A stretch of DNA of 64,000 bases from Podarcis raffonei. Its lineage: Eukaryota; Chordata; Lepidosauria; Squamata; Lacertidae. The position numbers were made by a program, and so were the translations under genes. The notes beneath the pieces were generated by a model that was given only the letters and a program-made list of their open reading frames with translations, searched no databases and was not told the DNA's origin. The DNA is taken from the NCBI RefSeq assembly GCF_027172205.1, contig NC_070614.1:32178501-32242500 (forward strand). Direction: 5' to 3'. Numbering within the stretch: the first letter of the stretch is position 1; each line of letters opens with the position of its first letter. Positions 32,043-43,349 of the stretch are shown piece by piece.

Positions 32043-34337
32043 TTACCCACCCATTCATTCACTCAATAGCTTTCAGTCATCTCCACTACAAGTTGTGCTG
32101 TCTTTGAAACTTAGGAGAACCAGTGGGGTTTTCTAGGGAAAGTGTGGGGAACCACCAACTAACTACATTTCCATACGGGGCACTAACAAAGTGAAGTCCA
32201 TTTCTTGGCAACCTGCTCAGAAGCCAAGCGCTCCCTGTGCTGGTTGCTTAGGAAGAGAGAGGATGGGGAAAAGAGGTAAAGTGGTGGCAGACAGACAGAG
32301 AGGGAAGGAGAGCAACAAAAGGGATCTCCCCACTGGCTTTTGGCTCTGGTCCTGCTGACTGCCAACTCCAGTATTCCTCCTGACCATGGATAGAAGGATC
32401 TGTTATTTTCACCTCTGTTTCTTGTTTTTCCAACCTAAATTCAGCTCTCCAAATTTCTGCAGCAACCTGTAATCTATTTTTGTTGTTGTTAAAGCCTCAT
32501 GAAAACTATTCAGCTTTTTGGTGTGAATTTCTCCTCATAAACACGTATTTCTATGCTGTTCTGATTGATGCACACATTTTTGTAAAGCGATTTTAACTCA
32601 TATAATGCATTTTTAATGTTATTTTCACTTTGTATGCACACTTTCTCCTAAGAGTTGCATTTTTGTAAAAACTGATGGGAGAACTGCATCACAAAATTCA
32701 GATATAGGTGAATTTTGAAGGATGTTTGAGTTTTTGGTTCTCATGTTGTTCAGAAAGTGCAAATTTGATAGATCCAGCTTTGAATGAAAATTGAAATCAG
32801 TTTCTCCCCATCCCTTATTACTTTCTTCTGGGGGAGCTAGGAAAAGAAAAGTGCAACCTGAACCATTTCTTGCAGGTTCACCAGCTGATTGCATTTCATT
32901 TGCGTATTTGTTGTAAAACACATCTTGAAGAACAACATACTCCTTCTCCCACACAGATTAGGTTGATAGAGGATGTAATCTTCCTTTTCTTCTTTGGAGG
33001 GTGAGCACCACTTTTTAAATATTGGAAGTAGTGCAATGAAAAATGAAGGTGGATTGCTGTGATATTGAAACAAACTATTTGCTTGCATATTTTGAAGGAG
33101 AAAACGTGAGCCAAAGGAGGGGAGGACAGTACAGTCCTATGATTTCTAATATTCAGTTGTGTGATCTGCTTTTAAAACGCTTGCTTTTCATTGCTTGTTT
33201 TTAACACTTTTTGGTTTTACTTGTTTGCTTTGTTTTTAGGGTATATTTTTATTTTTGCATGTACTGTGTTGATCTTGTGTAAGCTGCCTCCTGTACTTGT
33301 AGAAAGGCAGAGTATACATTTACCAACACTACCAGCACGTGTGATGATATATATCCACATCATGATATTTTAATAAAAAGATAAAATTAAAGAAAATTAG
33401 ATGCATAAGGAATGAAGGGGTAAATTAGTTCATCTGCTTGAGGGGAACCAAAACACAAGCAGCTGTTAATTCACTCACTTACTCATTCATGCACACATTC
33501 ATCAACCAGTGAGATCTTCCTTTGTATCCGTAGCTTACAGGATGATGAGAGAACTGTGTCAGCCAAAGTGCCTTAAACACGAACATGTTGACATTTTTTG
33601 AAGCGGTGTGATCAAACAGGGAACTCTTGGCGATCGAGGCATTTGTTTGCAGAAGCAAGTCAAAAAACAACAACTCTAACTTTCAAACCATGCACAAACA
33701 TGGCAGAGGGAATTGCCCAACAGGAGGAAGCTGGTTCTCTCACCTATCACATGAATGGGACGTGTGCAAATGCTTTGGCAAAGACCAATCCTAGTCAACA
33801 GTTTCCCATTCTTCTCTCACAGTATGAACTGGTGTGCTAAGGGCTCACGGAAACAGAACTTGAGCCCAGGACCTGTCTTGAGCACAAGGACTCAACTTTT
33901 GGTAGGATCAACCTAACTTAAAATGGCAGACTAGGCAACTCCCTAGAGTGCTAAAATCCTTGGGGGTACTTTCTTCAACTAAAATGTTCTTAGAGAGAAA
34001 TCTACTGCTTGTACTTGTGGAGGCAATGCCCAAAGGCAGCTCGGCAACTCATTTCTACTGAAGAAGCAGGCTCACAGTATGGGTGTGCTGTTAGACTCAC
34101 TTCTGGGGATGAGTTGGTTGCTCAAGTGTTTTCTGTGCTTTGTAGCACATTTTAGCAGCTTGGGCTGTTAGGCAAGCTGCTGCCCTTCCTTGAAATCTGT
34201 GAAGCAGCTACAGTTGTATAAATTCTGGTAACTATGCCACTGCAATGTAGGGCTAGAAGCTTCATTTGGTTAAGGACACAGCAACAAAACTGGTCATTGG
34301 TTCAAATTACAGAGAGGACATCTTCTTGGTACTTAAA
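32043..34337. other. No recognisable feature
   Basis: AT-rich DNA with short shadow frames only. I recognise no exon, RNA gene or named repeat. Confidence 0.35.
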
Positions 34338-34702
34338 GCAGGGGTAGGTAACCCACTGCCAGCGGGCCAAATATGGCCTGCCAAAAGGTTTTGAGTGGAC
34401 TGCAGAGACCCTGAATCATTATGCGGTTTTCTAAAATTCTGGGTGATTTACTCTCTACATTTTTCTAGGTTAATTACATTCCCTGGGTTTCTCAAGTGCC
34501 CTGGGGCATTTCTGGGGCTACTATTAAGCTCACATCCACAGATTTAAAGTACCCTTATTCCACTTTAGCAGTCATGAAGAATCCTGGGAAGTGTAGTTTG
34601 TTAATGGTGTTGACAACTGTAGGTCAGTGAGATCAGCACCCCAACAAACTATAGTTCCCAGGATTCTTGGGGGGAGGGGGAGCCATGACTGTTAAAGTGG
34701 TA
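34338..34702. mobile_element. MITE fragments with inverted halves
   Basis: CCACTTTAGCAGTCATG with AATCCTGGGAAGTGTAGTTTG (34560-34605) is mirrored by AAACTATAGTTCCCAGGATTC with CCATGACTGTTAAAGTGG (34650-34702), giving a long imperfect hairpin. The part from 34338 (CAGGGGTAGGTAACC) looks like a separate hAT-type terminus. Confidence 0.6.
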
Positions 34703-34708
34703 TAAAAA

Positions 34709-34853
34709 AGGTAAAGGGACCCCTGACCATTAGGTCCAGTCGTGACTGACTCTGGGGTTGCAGCGCTCATCTCGCTTTATTGGCCGAGGGAGCCGGAGTA
34801 CAGCTTCTGGGTCATGTGGCCAGCATGACTAAGCCGCTTCTGGCGAACCAGAA
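34709..34853 (-). mobile_element. Sauria SINE 3' fragment
   Basis: It runs from the tail GGTAAAGGGACCCCTGACC through the body motif CAGCATGACTAAGCCGCTTC and stops inside the family consensus. The tRNA head is missing. Confidence 0.85.
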
Positions 34854-35046
34854 TGCTTTAAATGTATTGTGTGAATGCGACCATATTTTAATTGGAGCCT
34901 CTAGGGTAATATTCAGGACATTTAATGGATTGATCTCTGTTGCTGCTTACCAGTGTTCTTAACAAGGCTGCTCATTAGTGGCCTATTTGCTGCTGGTTCC
35001 ATTGTTTCCCCTGCTTCAGGAGAAACAATAAATCTGGCAATGAAAA

Positions 35047-35422
35047 TACCGCATTGGCCCAAATATAAGGCACACCCGCACCTTTAAAATTCAAGGGGGT
35101 GGGGAGAATACCCGAATATAAGCCGCTCCCTTAAAATTCCGCAGGCATTCACACTCGTAAATGGCAAATGTAGAAGAAAATCCTATGGGTACTAGAGAGG
35201 ACCCACAAGTGAAAGCGATGAATGACATAAGAATTAATTGCACAACAGTCTCAGACTCGCAAATCGGCAATAAAACATTTGGTTCCATTTTACCATATGT
35301 CTGTTTTAGCAGTGATGTCGTAAAAGCCCATTTTTGTAAGGCCGCAAATTTAAGCTGCACTTTAACTTTTCATGGTCAGAATTTGGGGGAAAACGTGTGT
35401 CTTATATTCAGGCCAATATGGT
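35047..35422. mobile_element. Non-autonomous DNA transposon with long inverted ends
   Basis: The left end TACCGCATTGGCCCAAATAT is mirrored by the right end ATATTCAGGCCAATATGGT, and the subterminal TATAAGGCACAC mirrors GTGTGTCTTATA. It has no transposase. The superfamily is unassigned. Confidence 0.7.
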
Positions 35423-35544
35423 GTGTGATGAAATCAGTGCCACCTTTTGTATGATTGGCAACCCTTTTTGAGCCCTAAGACACATTCCCTTCTGAGCAAT
35501 CTTTTGGTTGCTGGAGGCAAAAGCCAGCAGATCAATGAATGTAA

Positions 35545-36112
35545 AAACAAAATTAAAAAATTCATTCCAGTAGCACCTTACAGACCAACTAAGTTTGTTA
35601 TTGGTATGAGCTTTTGTGTGCATGCACACTTCTTCAGATACACTGAAACAGAAGTCACCAGACCCTTATATATAGTGAGAGGGTGGGGAGGGGTATTACT
35701 CAGAAGGGTGAGGGGAATGGCTGACAGGTGTGGTAAACCTGTTGATGACTGTTAATGACTGCAGTTGGTCTTACAGGAAAAAGCAAGGGGTGAGATGGCT
35801 AAAAATAGCTTTATCATGTATAATGAGATAAGAATCCAATGTCTCTATTCAGACCAGGTCTCTCCATGGTTTTAAGTTTGGTAATAAGATGCAATTCAGC
35901 AACTTCTCTTTCCAGTCTATTTCTGAAATTCTTTTGTAATAAGACAGCTACTTTGAGATCTTGTATAGAATGCCCTGGGAGATTGAAGTGTTCTCCTACT
36001 GGTTTCTCTGTCTTGTGATTCTTGATGTCCGATTTATGTCCGTTTATCCTTTGAATGTAAAATTCACCTTTATATAGGCGGTTTGTTTCTGCACACGCAC
36101 CCCTCTATCTTC
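35545..36112 (-). mobile_element. Penelope-like retroelement, C-terminal fragment
   Basis: The minus strand encodes a continuous stretch with QRINGHKSDIKNHKTEKPVG, then EHFNLPGHSIQDLKVAVLLQ and RLEREVAELHLITKLKTMER, ending SHYT and stop. This matches the C-terminal GIY-YIG-side region of Penelope-like elements as I remember them. The catalytic N-terminal motif is damaged (YKGEFYIQ). The element is 5' truncated. Confidence 0.7.
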
Positions 36113-37509
36113 CATCCAGGGAGGTAAGAATATTTATCAGAATTCAAGGACCCATTCCAGCCAGGCAATGACGCTCAAGGAGAAGATTCATGGGAGACAT
36201 AGTTAAATGCTTTGCTGAAGTTACGGTATACTATTGTCCATGGCATTTCAGTTATCCACCTAACTTGCAACTGTATCAAAGATGTATACTTGGAAACATC
36301 CAGTTCAATCTCTTACAGAATGAGAGAAACACATTCCTATTCACACCAACAGCACCAGGAAGCAGCCCTTCATTCCTGTACTGTTGAAATGCTAAAACTC
36401 CAGAAAAAAAACGAATAAAGTAAAATCAGTAGGCACCAAACACCAAAACTCAGACACCTCAGATAATGCCTGTTAGTAGATTACTTTCTGCAGTATACAT
36501 AGGATGAGGCTGTCAGCGCATCTCCATGTAATATGAAAAGCAATCAAAATTGTTTTAATTGCTTAAATTTTAATTGATGAGACTGACATATATTTCACTG
36601 ATATATATATTTGATAAACGTGCCTAACCAGTGATATGTATTTTTTTTAATGCACTAGATGTTCCTGAGTTTGCAATTATTGTTCCCTTCAGAGTGGATT
36701 ATGATGAATCTGCAATTATGGAATACAGTGCTTCCTCATCGTGACTTAAGTTTGGGTCAACCTAAGATCTGTATGGCATTTAGTAGTTCTATACAAAACA
36801 GGAAATCAGCTAGGAGCAGACATATCCTGAGCTGTTCACAGAGCATTGTGCAAATTTCAGCTGAGAATGCTGCAGTGTAGACAAGTATCTATTTTTTAGT
36901 GGAAAATAAAAGATTTGTATGGGGATGGGACAGGAAGCGAGAAATTTCCTAATTCTGAACAAATAATTGCTTTTTGTTTACCCTGGCAGAAAGACATGTA
37001 GACAGATTATTTCCCAAGATTTGAGGCTGAGTGGGATTTGTTAGCTTGTGTTTTTTAAAATGTTTTTCAGCCTGCTGGATCCAAATTTGTCCACATCTTA
37101 ACATGCAACCCTAAATCAAGGGTTGCAGTCAACATAGCTGATACCGATTCTGTATCACCACAAACATGCTCTGACAGCAACAGCGTTCAGGCACTTTTGA
37201 CAAAAGTTTGAAGGAAAGCTGGAGAGAACCACTGGGACAGGCTTATCTCTGGACACAAGCTCTACAGGGAGGGCAGGGAACAGTTTATTGCAGGTGATGT
37301 TGTTCTGCATGTCACAGAGGACAGAGTCCAACAAGCTAAAAATCCCGAAAGGGCAGATTCCTGCACAGAATTGTTGTGGTTGGTAGTGGTACTGGGCCCC
37401 AAGAGTAATTTAGTACCAGATATGTGTTATCATCTCCATGACCAAAATGCTCAGTGTGAAATGGAAATGGAAAAGGCAAAGGAAATAAATGAGGCATCCA
37501 AGAAAGCAA
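36113..37509. other. No recognisable feature
   Basis: Short frames only; I support no gene or named repeat. Confidence 0.35.
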
Positions 37510-37745
37510 ATGCTATAGTAATAGTAGTAGTAGTAGTAGTAGTAGTAATTTATTTATACCCTGCCCATCTGGCTGGGTTTCCCCAGCCACTCTAGGCGGC
37601 TTCCAACAGAATACTAAAAACAGAATAAAGCTTCAAACATTAAAAACTTCCCTAAACAGGGCTGCTTCAGATGTCTTCTAAAAGTCCACTGGTTGTTTAT
37701 TTCTTTGACATCTGATGGGAGGGCATTCCACAGAATGACTGCAAT
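37510..37745 (-). mobile_element. L2-clade LINE 3' end
   Basis: Read on the minus strand, the C-terminal ORF remnant is followed by GGAAGCCGCCTAGAGTGGCTGGGGAAACCC and a (CTA)n tail (37515-37548 on the plus strand as TAG units). Confidence 0.75.
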
Positions 37746-38169
37746 TACTCTCACATAAACCGGCTACCCGTGTGTTCCAGTCACAACAAAGACATACAGT
37801 TTCTAAATACCCTAAACAACTATGCCCTAGAACAGTTAAACTGAGCAGTGGTGACACTGGGCTTAGTTTTAAGTGATACCCAGGACCTGGTGCAAGATGT
37901 GTTGTTGAAGCAATTAGGAATGGAGACAAAAGTGAAATCTAATTCAATATATAGGCAAATGGGTAATTCACTCCAGAAAAGGGAAATTCATCTCAAATAA
38001 GTGATTGGATTAAAGCAAATCAAGAGAACCAAGTCTCTTGAAAATTCTTGGGAATTCTTAATTATCTGTATATTAGAAGCTCAGCTAGAATGTACACCAC
38101 ACATCATGAAAAGTACCACCAGGGCCATGAAGATGCCTGTGTGATTAACAAGTAGTTTCACCCACTGAC

Positions 38170-38400
38170 CACCCATGGCAAGGCAATTCCACAGTGTCCT
38201 AGGGCCCCTTAGCTATCCTCCAGGGGAACATAGGACAGCTCCCTAAATGAGATAGCAACATATGGATGGACATCAAATTAGAGTAATGAATAATTAAATT
38301 AACTACTCCAAAGGTTTAAAAATAAACTCAGTTTCTTATGAATCTCTCTGTATATTGAATTCCCTAACCTCTTCTGTGGTAAGCAAAACTGGTTTAAAAA
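38170..38400. repeat. Unclassified dispersed repeat, copy B left part
   Basis: It matches 27665-27895 (CACAGTGTCCTA, CATATGGATGGACATCAAATTAG, TGGTAAGCAA). The match breaks at about 38400 and resumes at 39563, because other elements were inserted there. Confidence 0.7.
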
Positions 38401-38543
38401 TCTACTGCCTTAAGCTGCATTTTAAACTGTATTTTAACTTACATTTTAATCAATTTTTTTTCTTTTTGTTTTTACTGTATTTATATCCAGAGTTAGCTGC
38501 CCTGAGCCCGGTCTTGGCCGGGGAGGGCGGGGTTTAAATAAAT

Positions 38544-38584
<41 letters not shown>

Positions 38585-38589
38585 TTATT
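38401..38589 (+). mobile_element. LINE 3' tail with (ACT)n
   Basis: TTAGCTGCCCTGAGCCCGGTCTTGGCCGGGGAGGGCGGGG followed by TTTAAATAAATT and about 14 ACT units is a typical reptile LINE 3' end. It lies inside repeat copy B and just before the BovB fragment. Confidence 0.6.
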
Positions 38590-39562
38590 CAGTTAGAACT
38601 GGATATGGACCAACTGATTGGTTCAAAATTGGGAAAGGAGTACGACAAGGCTGTATATTGTCTCCCTGCTTATTTAACTTATATGCAGAATTCATCATGC
38701 GAAAGGCTGGGCTGGATGAATCCCAAGCCGGAATTAAGCTTGCCGGAAGAAATATCAACAACCTCAGATATGCAGATGACACAACCATGATGGCAGAAAG
38801 TGAGGAAGAATTAAAGAACCTTTTAATGAGGGTGAAAGAGGAGGGCGCAAAATATGATCTGAAGCTCAACATCAAAAAACTAAGATCATGGCCACTGGTC
38901 CCATCACCTCCTGGCAAATAGAAGGGGAAGAAATGGAGGCAGTGAGAGATTTTACTTACTTGGGTTCCATGATCACTGCAGATGGTGACAGCAGTCACGA
39001 AATTAAAAGACGCCTGCTTCTTGGGAGAAAAGCAATGACAAACCTAGACAGCATCTTAAAAAGCAGAGACATCACCTTGCCGACAAAGGTCTGTATAGTT
39101 AAAGCTATGGTTTTCCCAGTAGTGATGTATGGAAGTGAGAGCTGGACCATGAAGAAGGTTGATCACCGAAGAATTGCTGCTTTTGAATTGTGGTGCTGGA
39201 GGAGACTCTTGAGAGTCCCATGGACTGCAAGAAGATCAAACCTATCCATTCTTAAGGAAATCAGCCCTGAGTGTTCACTGGAAGGACAGATCGTGAAGCT
39301 GAGGCTCCAATACTTTGGCCACCTCATGAGAAGAGAAAACTCCCTGGAAAAGACCCTGATGTTGGGAAAGATTGAGGACATGAGGAGAAGGGGACGACAG
39401 AGGACGAGACGGTTGGACAATGTTCTTGAAGCTATCAGCATGAGTTTGACCAAACTGCGAGAGGCAGTAGAAGACAGGAGTGCCTGGCGTGCTCTGGTCC
39501 ATGGGGTCACGAAGAGTTGGTTGGACACGACTAAACGATTAAACAACAACAATTATTATTAT
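38590..39562 (+). mobile_element. BovB (RTE-clade) LINE, 5'-truncated
   Basis: It encodes the C-terminal half of the BovB reverse transcriptase: RQGC with the catalytic NLRYADDTTMMAESEEELKN, then a thumb region with FTYLGSMITADGDSSHEIKR, LELWCWRR-type and HLMRRENSLEKTLMLGKIE motifs, ending in an ACAACAA/ATT tail. A single-base loss near 38876 (in IKKTKI, here IKKLRS) shifts frame, and the second part stays open from 38888 to 39643, past the element end. BovB is known to have moved horizontally between squamates and other vertebrates. Confidence 0.93.
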
Positions 39563-40062
39563 TACTGCCCTAAAGGGGTCCACACCATTTCAAAGCAGGA
39601 AGAATCCTTGCCTACTTGCCTACTTGTATTTGTGTTCCTTTGACTGTTTTTTAAGAAAGACAAAGAAACCCAGTAACATCTCAATAAAGGCAAATTCAAT
39701 GACGAATGTCACGTTTCCTTCTCTTTTCATAAATGAAAGTTCCATCTTTGACACAAGTCCTCAATTTACTTTGCACTATCAGCATTGTTTCCCCCCGAAC
39801 AGAATGGATGGTTCTCTGAAACATTGAGCAAGCCTCAGCTTTCATAACTTCTGGAAACTAGAAATCATGTGTACAATTGTTTCTGGCCTGAAAACCTCTT
39901 CCTCCAGAGGATCTGGGTTTGTACTTTTAAGTCTGGGGTCCCTAACGTAGTTCCTAGGTAGCCCTGCCCCTCTAGATTTTTTTGTTTTGTTTTTAAAAAC
40001 CCTCTGTCTGGCAACGATCCCTGTCTTATCTGGGTCGTCCCTGTATAGCTGCCATTTCTTCC
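39563..40062. repeat. Unclassified dispersed repeat, copy B right part
   Basis: It resumes the match to copy A (GTATTTGTGTTCCT, GGATGGTTCTCTGAAACATTG, AACCTCTTCCTCCAGAGGATCTGG). ACTGCC occurs on both sides of the 38401-39562 insertions. Confidence 0.7.
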
Positions 40063-42244
40063 TATATACATAAAAATATATAGCTGTCATGAAACAGTCT
40101 GCTTTGGAGGATTTGTAGTGCTGAACCACAGTCCTGGATTTGCATGAGGTCAGGGGAGGCGAGGGGAGGGAATGAGAAGGCAGGTTTTAAACAAGAGCAG
40201 AGGGTGGAATAAGGCAGGATCTGGAGACACACAGAAATGCTGTGCAGATATGAGGGAACTTGAAGGAGCTGTGAGGATATGGAAGTTTGTGTGAGGTGTA
40301 AAGGAAGGGGGTTGGGGTTGGCAATGGGGTGTGGGGGTTAGTGAGGGTTAGGTGGCATTGGAAAGCAGCAAGAGCACAGGCCCTAGCCCTCCCCCCTTAT
40401 ATATATAACATCACACAGGGAAAGTTATGTGTGTAATGTCATGTCTAGTTTGGCCCCAATGTATTTCGCTTGCGTGTCTTTCCTAATTTGGCAGCCCTGT
40501 TGTAGACAAGGATCAAAATCTGTTTCCCTTTACTTTTAGTCTCCCTCTCCCTTTTAATTCTAGCAGTCTGGGAGTGTTCTAAGAACTTCATTTTGATGTT
40601 ACAAGTGGCTGCCAGATTTGTTATTTCCTGCTACTGGAAGTCTTATTATGCTTTACTGTGTGAGGCATGGTTCAACAAAACACTGCTCACCTTCTTGTGG
40701 GCGGCAGTTGTGGCACTGCACGATTCACTGCTGGTGCCAGGCAGCAGCCACTGGGATGAATGTTCAATAGACATCTGGAAGTGACTTATACCCGTAATTC
40801 CTTCTCAGGCAGCGAGGGAAGCAAAGGAATAGCAGCAGACACTCACATAATGGCAAGAGATACCAGCTATTGTTGCATTTGCTATAGTCACAAGCCCTAG
40901 ATGGGAGTGCCGGTCTTCTCCCCAGAACAGTCCATTGTGTCTCATAAAAGCTACTCTGTACATATGGGGGATTTTCTCCAACTGCTTAGGATGTGTTAAA
41001 AAATTGGGCATGTCAACTTGTATGGGCTGTGCCTCATTCAGTTTCTACCAACTCTTATTACTACAGCATCTCACTGTGCCACTTTCAAGGCATAGAGTAC
41101 TATAATGTGGAAGGGAACAGAAAAGCATCTTGCATATGCAGAGTGCAACTTTCACTACTCTAGTTCCAAGTCTAGGAGCACTGAAAGGTTCTGTACTGTG
41201 CTCAGATCCTGCTTGTAGGCACTGGGTTTGCCACTGTGAGAACAATACTGTGAGGTACGTAGGTTGGGCCGAGAGGCTGTAATTGGCTCAAGGTGACCAT
41301 GTGGGCTTTAAGGAGAAGCTGGGGTTTGAATCTGATATCGGAGTGTGTTACTCTGCGCATTGGGCAGGTGGACTTGTGGCAACGCAGAACTTACACAATG
41401 ATCCTTGGTATCTGAATTGGAATGCTAAAAGCAGGTAACCTCTTGAAATTTCCACAGAGCACAAAAGCACTACAACATGATTATTCGGTGCTTCCTTCTG
41501 TGGGGGGCTACAGAGTGATGTGTTTAGAAGCCTGGTTTTGTACTGTTTTCAGATAAAGCAAAATTTCATCACTAAACTGGCCAGGGGGCCTGAGGGCGGG
41601 GGAGAAGCACCATTTTGTGGTTCACCTTGAGCTGGACCTAGTCAGAAGGGGGAGGGTAGGGTTGCCATATTCCAAAAAGTAAAAACCAGGACACTCTGAA
41701 AGTTCTTGAGCCTTTTCTTAAAAACAAAAATGCCAAAAAACTGCAATTTTCCAATTGGCTTGCCTAAAATCCAGGACTAAGTGCCACCTTTCATGAATTC
41801 CCTCTGAATGACAATTCCACCTTTGAAATCCTGGGAAAATATACCAGCACTTAGGGAGGGTTTTAATTAGACATTAATTTTAATACAAACTGCTGACTTC
41901 CTTTGATCACATGGTCACATGACCAAAGCTTAGATTGAAATGGGCAGTAAGGCAGCAGTCAGCCCTGCCGTCACACACTATTTCCAGTAGCAGCAAGGAT
42001 GAAGGTCAAAGGTCTGCCAAATCAACGAGGGTACATTATGCGGAGTCTAAATGTACTACTTAGAGTCAGTTGTAATTAAGTGGTATATAAATTGTCAATA
42101 TAATAAATAGCAGCCACTGGAGCATCATCCTTTCTCTGCATGGTTCTCTATTTATTGCACCATCACTTAAAAGAATCAGAGCGAAATCCAAACAATGTCC
42201 ACTTAGAAGTAAGTCTTATTGAATTGAGAAGTCTTACTGAGTTC
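40063..42244. other. No recognisable gene
   Basis: No exon, tRNA or clear repeat recognised, apart from short-repeat-like sequence near 42170-42244. Confidence 0.35.
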
Positions 42245-42465
42245 TTACTCTCAGGTAAATGGGGTTACAATTGCTGCCTTAGCAGTCTGACAACTATACA
42301 CAGATGTTCTTAAAATAAGTAGAGCTTCACCAATAAAAGCATTTAAAGATCTACCTCCCCCAAAAAACATTCATTAGGTAGGGGAATCAGTGCAGTCAGG
42401 TACCCATTTTTTAGCTCCTGTGAAGCTCTGTTTTCAGTGGACCCTTTGAAGATGACACATGTTAT
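42245..42465. repeat. Dispersed repeat upstream of the first V2R gene
   Basis: It matches 62775-62963 plus 63198-63215 in the same orientation (GTCTGACAACTATACACAGATG, ACATTCATTAGGTAGGGGAATCAGTGCAGTCAGG). It starts about 870 bp upstream of the V2R start codon. Confidence 0.7.
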
Positions 42466-43116
42466 TGTTATGATGTCAGCTGGTGGACATGTGGGTGGCC
42501 CCTGTCAAAGTTGGCCTGCGAGGGCGAATGTCTAGTGCACTGGCTGGATTCAGTTTTCCACCATTACTGTACATTAAGTCTTCTGAACAGTTTGTGGAAT
42601 CTCCCTGCCCAACCACGACAAGAAAATAGCAGAAATTTAGCTACCTTTAGGAACACAGGGAAGGTTGTGGTTGTTTTGGCCAACATTTTTTTCCCCCTCC
42701 TGCAAGTATGTTAGACATAATGTCACCAAGTGTCTGGTTCCTCTGGGGAGGCTAATTACAGGTTTTGCCATTCTCAATTGTATACATTGTGATTGTCATT
42801 AAGGTCTCGGAGATGCGCCATATTTTTCTCCTTTTGACCAGCCACCTCCTGGTTTCCAGAATCTGAATCATAACAACACGCAAACAAAGGCCAAACTATG
42901 TTTTCAAAAACCCTGCTTGGTGTTCAAAACTGGAGCTAAGGACGTAAGCTCCAGCATGCTCCAATTCCAAATAGCTTTCTGGTATATGTATGTAGATAGA
43001 GGATACAGGCTCCAAATATTGCATCAGCAGAGGCTGCTGCATTTCAAGACAGACTGCTATACATACCTGTTGTTATGAAAGAAGGCGGAAAATCTGGCAT
43101 CTGCACTGAGAGGGGA

Positions 43117-43349
43117 ATGACCATAATTGGGACAGTGTTATTGGAGATGTTTCTAATGCTGTTGCAGATACCTCACAGTGAGTTCCAGGAGCATGCTGCT
43201 AGATGTGCCATCCATGGCCCCTTCTATACTCCTCATAAGTATTATAAGTCAGGCGATTTCATAATTTGTGGGGCTGTCTCTCAGATGATACTGTTTTTTG
43301 ATTCATTTTCCTTCACTGAATACCCTACTCTTGATACTAGCTTTCCCAT
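43117..43349 (+). CDS. V2R-1 exon 1: signal peptide and N terminus
   Basis: [20 protein letters not shown] is a good secretion signal. The exon then encodes [19 protein letters not shown], the usual V2R start. The donor AT|GTAAGG gives phase 2. Confidence 0.9.
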
